A stretch of 64,000 nt of DNA, taken from Candidatus Fimivivens faecavium (GTDB lineage Bacteria; Bacillota; Clostridia; Oscillospirales; Ruminococcaceae). Location of the stretch: assembly GCA_018716105.1 (NCBI GenBank), contig DVKH01000042.1, forward strand, positions 62,001 to 126,000. The letters are read 5' to 3'. The notes below the pieces were generated by a model. It did no database searches. It worked only from the letters and a program-made list of their open reading frames with translations, and was not told where the DNA came from. The first letter of the stretch is position 1; each line of letters opens with the position of its first letter. The position numbers and the translations under genes were made by a program. Shown here in pieces: positions 59,404-64,000 of this stretch.

Positions 59404-60790
59404 AGTACTTTACTCCATTGCGAAAAGCTGGGGACAGTCGGAAAGCGAACAGTTTCCAACCGCCGATATATTGGAGTGGGTGGCCCAGCGCAATAAGCAG
59501 GTAGAAGTAGATATTCACAAAAATAGACTTTCTGAAAGCGACTTTTGGTTTTATGACAGGGAAGAGGGCTGTATTCACAATCGTAACCACAGCTTTTTTT
59601 CGATCGTAGGCTACCGAAAACAGATGGAAGACGGAAAAATGCTGTCTCAGCCGATGCTGCTCCAGCCGGAGATCGGTTATCTTGGCATGATTTGCCGTGA
59701 ATTCGAAGGCATCATGCATTTCTTGATGCAGGCCAAGATTGAACCGGGCAACGTGAATAAGATTCAGCTTTCACCCACCATCCAAGCCACCAAAAGCAAC
59801 TTTACCCAAAAGCACGGCGGAGCCAGACCTCCCTATTTAGAGTATTTTGAAAATGCTTCCAGGTATGAAATTGTTGTGGATCAAATTCAATCGGAGCAAT
59901 CCTCACGTTTTTATAAAAAGCGGAATCGGAACATTATCATTTATGTTGAAGAGGATATACCCGTATTGCCCTCGCACCGCTGGATGACTTTGGGGCAGAT
60001 TAAAGACCTGATGCGGGTGGACAACCTCGTTAATATGGACACTCGGACGGTGCTTTCCTGTATTCCTTATGCAAATCTTCGGCTGCAGCCAGCGGAACTG
60101 CTAAAGCTATCCGATTCATTTCATGATAAAGCGCTGTTTCTATCTGCGTTTGTCGGCTCCGGGGAACGTTTGCTGCCTCAGGTGTACCAGTGTATCAACA
60201 ACTACAAAATGTTCTCCGATTCTTATGCTGAACTGATGCCCCTGCATGCTTTGGCTGACTGGGTCATGGAGGATTGGGAAATCGTATGCAAAAAACCTTA
60301 CCCATTTAAAGTGGTGTTTTGCGACATTGCGATTGAAGGCCGGGAGGTAAAGCGGTGGACACAGCCGCTGTTTGAAGCAATGGGCATCGCTACCTTCGGC
60401 TTGATCTGCTGCGAGGATGATGGGATTCTTCGGTTTGTGGTAAAAGCGGTTCCGGAAGCGGGATGCTTTGACGGCATCGAACTGGGTCCGACGTTTCAGA
60501 AAGAAGAGGTGCCCCTGTCCGATTTTCAAGAGGATGTCGTCACCCGCTTCTTTGAGTCTCGTGTCGCCAGCGGCGACGGCGTGGTCTTTGACCATTTGCT
60601 ATCTGAGGAGGGCGGCCGGTTTTATCATGAACAGAACCGAAATATTCTGCTGCGTGTGGAGTTAAGCGAGCTGCCTCCATTACCGGAGGGGTACTTTTTA
60701 TTGGATTACAAAACTCTCAATGAACTCGTACAGATCAACAATATTTTAAATATTCAGCTTCGAAATCTCCTATCTCTTTTGGAGGCATAA
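59378..60790 (+). CDS. NDP-hexose 2,3-dehydratase
   Basis: The family (Pfam Hexose_dehydrat; TylX3, EvaA) removes water across C2-C3 of an NDP-4-keto-6-deoxyhexose, the entry step to 2-deoxysugars. The 470-residue protein has the expected tandem duplication: first half with QPMLLQPEIGYLGMICREFE, AKIEPGNVNKIQLSPTIQAT and GGARPPYLEYF; second half with TQPLFEAMGIATFGLICCED, KAVPEAGCFDGIELGPTFQK and GGRFYHEQNRNILLRVE. Length is normal. Known members use dTDP sugars; here only CDP-glucose genes are present. The next gene is the matching ketoreductase type. Confidence 0.9.
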   Translation: MKTDQKMNKVLYSIAKSWGQSESEQFPTADILEWVAQRNKQVEVDIHKNRLSESDFWFYDREEGCIHNRNHSFFSIVGYRKQMEDGKMLSQPMLLQPEIGYLGMICREFEGIMHFLMQAKIEPGNVNKIQLSPTIQATKSNFTQKHGGARPPYLEYFENASRYEIVVDQIQSEQSSRFYKKRNRNIIIYVEEDIPVLPSHRWMTLGQIKDLMRVDNLVNMDTRTVLSCIPYANLRLQPAELLKLSDSFHDKALFLSAFVGSGERLLPQVYQCINNYKMFSDSYAELMPLHALADWVMEDWEIVCKKPYPFKVVFCDIAIEGREVKRWTQPLFEAMGIATFGLICCEDDGILRFVVKAVPEAGCFDGIELGPTFQKEEVPLSDFQEDVVTRFFESRVASGDGVVFDHLLSEEGGRFYHEQNRNILLRVELSELPPLPEGYFLLDYKTLNELVQINNILNIQLRNLLSLLEA

Positions 60791-60793
60791 AAC

Positions 60794-61735
60794 ATGAAAA
60801 TTGGTATTCTGGGAACCGCAGATATTGCGTTTCGCCGCTTCCTGCCGGCACTGGCTCAATGTTCTGAGCTGACCTATGCCGGTATTGCTTCCCGAACGCC
60901 GGAAAAAGCGGCGCGTTTTGTAGCGGCGTTCGGAGGCAGAGCGTATCCATGCTACGACGCTCTGCTGGAGGACAAGGACGTGGATGCGGTGTATGTCCCT
61001 CTTCCCCCGGCACTTCACTTTGAGTGGGGGAAAAAGGCGCTTTTGGCAGGAAAGCACCTTTTTATGGAAAAGCCGTTTACCACTAATTTGGAACAAACCA
61101 GAGAGCTCCTTCAATTAGCGCAAGAGCGTGGATTGACCGTGCATGAAAATTACATGTTTTTGTTCCATAGGCAGTTGGCGGAAATTCAAAAAATGATATC
61201 TTCCGGGGAATTGGGGGAGATCAGGCTTTATCGCATGGCTTTTGGCTTTCCGAAGCGGGCGGGAAACGACTTCCGCTATAATAAGGCATTGGGAGGAGGC
61301 GCATTGCTCGACTGCGGAGGCTATCCGGTACGGCTCGCATTGGAACTGCTGGGTGATTCGGCAAAAGTTACCCAGTCAAGCCTCGTACAACCGGCAGGGT
61401 ATGAGGTGGACCTTTATGGCAACGCTGTTCTCGAAAATGCGGACGGAATGACCGCTCAGATTTCGTTTGGGATGGATAATGCTTACCAATGCCAGCTGGA
61501 GGTGTGGGGCAGCAAAACAACCCTCATTGCTCCCAGGATTTTTACGGCCGGGGCGGACGTTGCGCCGCCGCTTATTTTGAAAACATCCGGCGATGAGATT
61601 TTGCTTCATCAGGCGGAGGATGATCAGTTCCTTCATTCCATTATAGCTTTTTTGAGCGGCAGGGTAGCACCCAACCGAATTTTAAAACAAGCGGAATTAG
61701 TTCAGAAAATAATTGAAAATAATGGTGCATGGTGA
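60794..61735 (+). CDS. Gfo/Idh/MocA oxidoreductase, probable NDP-hexose 3-ketoreductase
   Basis: A 313-residue NAD(P)-dependent enzyme: KIGILGTADIAFRRFLPALA (Rossmann), VDAVYVPLPPALHFEWGKKA, the catalytic lysine in HLFMEKPFTTNLEQTRELL, and LGGGALLDCGGYPVRLALEL. 3-Ketoreductases of deoxysugar routes (such as KijD10) belong to this family and usually act right after the 2,3-dehydratase, which is the preceding gene. The role is inferred from that pairing. It overlaps the next gene by one base. Confidence 0.86.
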   Translation: MKIGILGTADIAFRRFLPALAQCSELTYAGIASRTPEKAARFVAAFGGRAYPCYDALLEDKDVDAVYVPLPPALHFEWGKKALLAGKHLFMEKPFTTNLEQTRELLQLAQERGLTVHENYMFLFHRQLAEIQKMISSGELGEIRLYRMAFGFPKRAGNDFRYNKALGGGALLDCGGYPVRLALELLGDSAKVTQSSLVQPAGYEVDLYGNAVLENADGMTAQISFGMDNAYQCQLEVWGSKTTLIAPRIFTAGADVAPPLILKTSGDEILLHQAEDDQFLHSIIAFLSGRVAPNRILKQAELVQKIIENNGAW

Positions 61736-62652
61736 TGATAAAAGCAGCGATTATTGGCGCGAACGGATATTTGGCGCGAAATATGGCGCAGTTAAATTTG
61801 ATGAATAACTATGCAGAAATGCGGCTGTATGGTTATGAAGAAGACCATCGTGACGGATTGAATCCGTATGAACGGGTCGATGTATTTGACGAGTCTGCGA
61901 TGCGAAAAATTGTTTCACAATTTGATATTATTTATTTTTTCACTGGCAGGACAGGGACGCTTCAGGGGTTCGATCATTTTCAGGAATATTTAGATTTAAA
62001 TGAAAAAGCATTATTAACGCTACTAGGGGCATGTAAAAGTGAAAATTCTAAAGCAAAAATTGTATTTCCTTCTACAAGACTAGTATATAAAGGTCAAAAT
62101 GAATTACTTTCAGAAGAATCTGAAAAACAATTTTTAACACCGTACGCTATTCAAAAATATGCTTGTGAAGAGTACTTGAAAATGTATAGTAATCTTTATG
62201 GAATTCGTTACTGTATTGCGAGAATATGTGTTCCTTATGGATCGTTGGTATCACCGGTAACTTCTCATGGGACGATAGAATTTTTCATAAAACAGGCAAA
62301 TGAGAAAAAAGAAATTAGTATTTATGGTGACGGAAATCAAAAACGAACCTTTACCTATATAGAAGATCTTTGTACTATTTTGTGGGAAATGGGACTAAAT
62401 GAAAAATGCGTAAATGATATCTATAATGTTGGCGGAGAATCACAGTCAATTCGGCAGGTAGCAAAATGGATAGCAAGTGCTACTAATTCTAAAATTGTTG
62501 AATTGACGTGGCCAAAAATGGATCATAAAATTGAAACAGGAAGCACAGCGTTTAATTCAAATAAATTAGAGTCTTTGATACAATGCACCTATCATATGTC
62601 TATAAAAAAATGGATTCAGAGTCGCAGTATTTTAAAGAAAGGAATCCTATGA
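61735..62652 (+). CDS. NAD-dependent SDR, possible 4-ketoreductase
   Basis: A 305-residue extended SDR: IKAAIIGANGYLARNMAQLN, FPSTRLVYKGQNELL with the catalytic region TPYAIQKYACEEYL, and DIYNVGGESQSIRQVAKWIA. The start at 61735 overlaps the previous stop (TGATG); an ATG two codons earlier (61729) is also possible. Its place after the 2,3-dehydratase and 3-ketoreductase suggests that it finishes the deoxysugar by C4 reduction or epimerisation; the SDR at 50208 competes for that role. It is AT-richer than the two genes before it. Overlaps glf by four bases. Confidence 0.82.
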   Translation: MIKAAIIGANGYLARNMAQLNLMNNYAEMRLYGYEEDHRDGLNPYERVDVFDESAMRKIVSQFDIIYFFTGRTGTLQGFDHFQEYLDLNEKALLTLLGACKSENSKAKIVFPSTRLVYKGQNELLSEESEKQFLTPYAIQKYACEEYLKMYSNLYGIRYCIARICVPYGSLVSPVTSHGTIEFFIKQANEKKEISIYGDGNQKRTFTYIEDLCTILWEMGLNEKCVNDIYNVGGESQSIRQVAKWIASATNSKIVELTWPKMDHKIETGSTAFNSNKLESLIQCTYHMSIKKWIQSRSILKKGIL

Positions 62653-63836
62653 TGAAAGAAATAATCGTTGTTGGATGTGGATTTTCCGGCAGTATTTTAG
62701 GAAGGAAATTAGCGGAAGATTTAAATCGTCAGGTTGTGATTTTGGAAAAAAGATCTCATATCGGCGGAAACATGTTTGATGAACTCGATGAGCATGGTAT
62801 ATTAATACAACGGTACGGCCCTCATTTTTTAAATACTAATAACTATGCTATTATTAGGTTTTTAGAACAATACACCAATTTGTTTCCTCACTTCACAAAA
62901 CTATTGAGTTATATCGACGGTCAGTATGTCCGTCTCCCATTCAATTTTTTGACTGTTCAGCAGTTGGTAGGAGCTGAAAATTCTGAAATTTTACTCAAAA
63001 AACTCCGTCGTAACTTTAAGGGGCGAGATCGTGTCCCAATTTTAGAACTGGTGGATCATACAGATTCTGATATCAGCGCCTACGGCACGTTGCTTTTTGA
63101 AAAAGCATACCGCACATACACTTCTAAAATGTGGGGGATTCAACCGGAACAGATCGATAAATATGTACTGGAACGAGTCCCAATGGCAATGAATTATGAT
63201 GAACGGTATTTAAACAAAGACTTTCAATATCTTCCGACACAAGGCTTTACAAGACTTTTTGAAAATATGTTGAATCATCCCAATATAAAAGTTCGACTGA
63301 GCACAGATGCTTTGAAGCTTTTAGATCTGGAGGAGTCCACGGGGACAATTTACTTTGAAGGGCGGCCAGTTGATTGCCTTGTTTATACTGGAGCTATTGA
63401 CGAACTATTTCAGAAAAAATATGGCGCACTGCCTTATCGCTCTTTGGACATTCGATATGAATATTATGAAAACCTGAATCATGTCCTGCCGAGTGAAATC
63501 ATTTCTTATCCCCAGGCGCCTGGTTATACCCGCAGTACAGAGTATCGCAAGTTGATGCTGGATGACAGCGGCGCACACGGCTCTGTGGTCGCTACAGAGT
63601 ATCCCTTGGAATATAATCCAAATTCAACAGTTGGAAATACACCTTATTATCCTGTGAATACAGAGGAAAGTGATGCCGTCTATCGGATGTATTTGACTGA
63701 GGCGGAAAAGTTTAAAAGTTTATTCCTTTGCGGCCGTCTTGCCGAATTTAAATATTATAACATGGATATCTGTATTGAACATGCTTTACAGTATTTTGAA
63801 AATATAAAATCTTATTTGGAGCACGAAGATTCATGA
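62649..63836 (+). CDS. glf: UDP-galactopyranose mutase
   Basis: Glf is a flavoenzyme that converts UDP-galactopyranose to UDP-galactofuranose. The 395-residue protein has EIIVVGCGFSGSILGRKLAE (FAD-binding), HIGGNMFDELDEHGILIQRY, RYGPHFLNTNNYAII, VRLPFNFLTVQQLVG and the late FKSLFLCGRLAEFKYYNMDI. All are standard. The start at 62649 overlaps the previous stop. It implies galactofuranose in the glycan, although the matching transferase is not identified. Confidence 0.95.
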   Translation: MMKEIIVVGCGFSGSILGRKLAEDLNRQVVILEKRSHIGGNMFDELDEHGILIQRYGPHFLNTNNYAIIRFLEQYTNLFPHFTKLLSYIDGQYVRLPFNFLTVQQLVGAENSEILLKKLRRNFKGRDRVPILELVDHTDSDISAYGTLLFEKAYRTYTSKMWGIQPEQIDKYVLERVPMAMNYDERYLNKDFQYLPTQGFTRLFENMLNHPNIKVRLSTDALKLLDLEESTGTIYFEGRPVDCLVYTGAIDELFQKKYGALPYRSLDIRYEYYENLNHVLPSEIISYPQAPGYTRSTEYRKLMLDDSGAHGSVVATEYPLEYNPNSTVGNTPYYPVNTEESDAVYRMYLTEAEKFKSLFLCGRLAEFKYYNMDICIEHALQYFENIKSYLEHEDS

Positions 63837-64000
63837 ATAAATACGTTTTAAACCAAACATTTCATGAAACGATTCGTTATTTGATTTGCGGTGCAACCAC
63901 GGTAGCGGTGAATGTCGTGGCATATCACTTGCTGTCTTGTTGGATGGAACCCTTGACGGCCAATACTATTGCGTTTTTCATTGCGGTTTTATATGCTTAT
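63833..64000 (+). CDS. GtrA-like membrane protein, 3' end cut by window
   Basis: The visible 56 residues start MNKYVLNQTFHETIRYLICG and continue with ATTVAVNVVAYHLLSCWMEP and TANTIAFFIAVLYAY, the first two helices of the GtrA fold (family ~130-150 residues). GtrA proteins are thought to flip polyprenyl-phosphate sugars across the membrane. The ATG overlaps the glf stop by four bases. It completes a GtrA/GtrB/GT-C set with the genes at 58447 and 56357. Confidence 0.85.
   Translation, partial: MNKYVLNQTFHETIRYLICGATTVAVNVVAYHLLSCWMEPLTANTIAFFIAVLYAY

Overview
The window looks like a chromosomal segment of an anaerobic, endospore-forming, GC-rich member of the Clostridia, most likely of the Oscillospirales (Ruminococcaceae-like) type. 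The evidence is spo0A, spoIVB and a complete tricistronic ger germination operon, AddAB instead of RecBCD, the infC-rpmI-rplT operon, a DUF421/DUF4363 pair, an aspS-gatCAB operon and a butyrate kinase remnant. The genus cannot be fixed from this sequence alone.

Positions 1-38640 are core genome, GC-rich and mostly on the minus strand. In order: a dense operon of an rRNA/tRNA methyltransferase, dprA, topA and trmFO (the last cut by the window edge); infC-rpmI-rplT with an AUU-started infC and a hairpin-rich leader; a small Cys-rich protein, addB and addA; spo0A and spoIVB; gerA-gerB-gerC; DUF421-DUF4363 (plus strand); nrdR; a DUF6514-like protein; a TIM-barrel sugar isomerase-like protein; secD-secF; purB; an Ic-type aspartate aminotransferase; a D,D-carboxypeptidase (plus strand) preceded by a 166-bp tandem array of hairpins; a flavin-binding (PNPOx-like) protein; and aspS-gatC-gatA-gatB, preceded by a compact promoter-terminator unit that may encode a small RNA. 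Between 36.8 and 39.0 kb lies a decaying patch: a frameshifted GntR regulator, an intact aminotransferase with a palindromic operator, and an internally deleted butyrate kinase.

From about 39.0 kb to the right edge the base composition drops sharply and every gene is on the plus strand, closely packed and often overlapping by 1-4 bases. This is a large cell-surface glycan locus. It contains (i) a complete GDP-D-glycero-alpha-D-manno-heptose pathway (GmhA, HddA, and a fused HddC-GmhB) with an extra epimerase; (ii) CDP-glucose synthesis and 4,6-dehydration (RfbF, RfbG) with a reductase, plus further right an NDP-hexose 2,3-dehydratase, a Gfo/Idh/MocA ketoreductase and another SDR, which together could make a CDP-linked 2,6-dideoxyhexose; (iii) several family 2 glycosyltransferases, one fused to a GT8 domain; (iv) a methyltransferase on a coiled coil of 22-residue repeats; (v) a Wzm/Wzt ABC exporter; (vi) a membrane acyltransferase and a GT-C type glycosyltransferase; (vii) a GtrB-like polyprenyl-phosphate glycosyltransferase, UDP-galactopyranose mutase and a GtrA-like flippase (cut by the edge).

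The most striking features are an extracytoplasmic beta-rich domain shared by three unrelated membrane proteins of the locus (exporter permease, acyltransferase and GT-C enzyme), and the possible CDP-based deoxysugar route normally associated with antibiotic biosynthesis. I infer a polysaccharide assembled in the cytoplasm, exported by Wzm/Wzt, then decorated outside by acyl groups and by sugars delivered on a lipid carrier.
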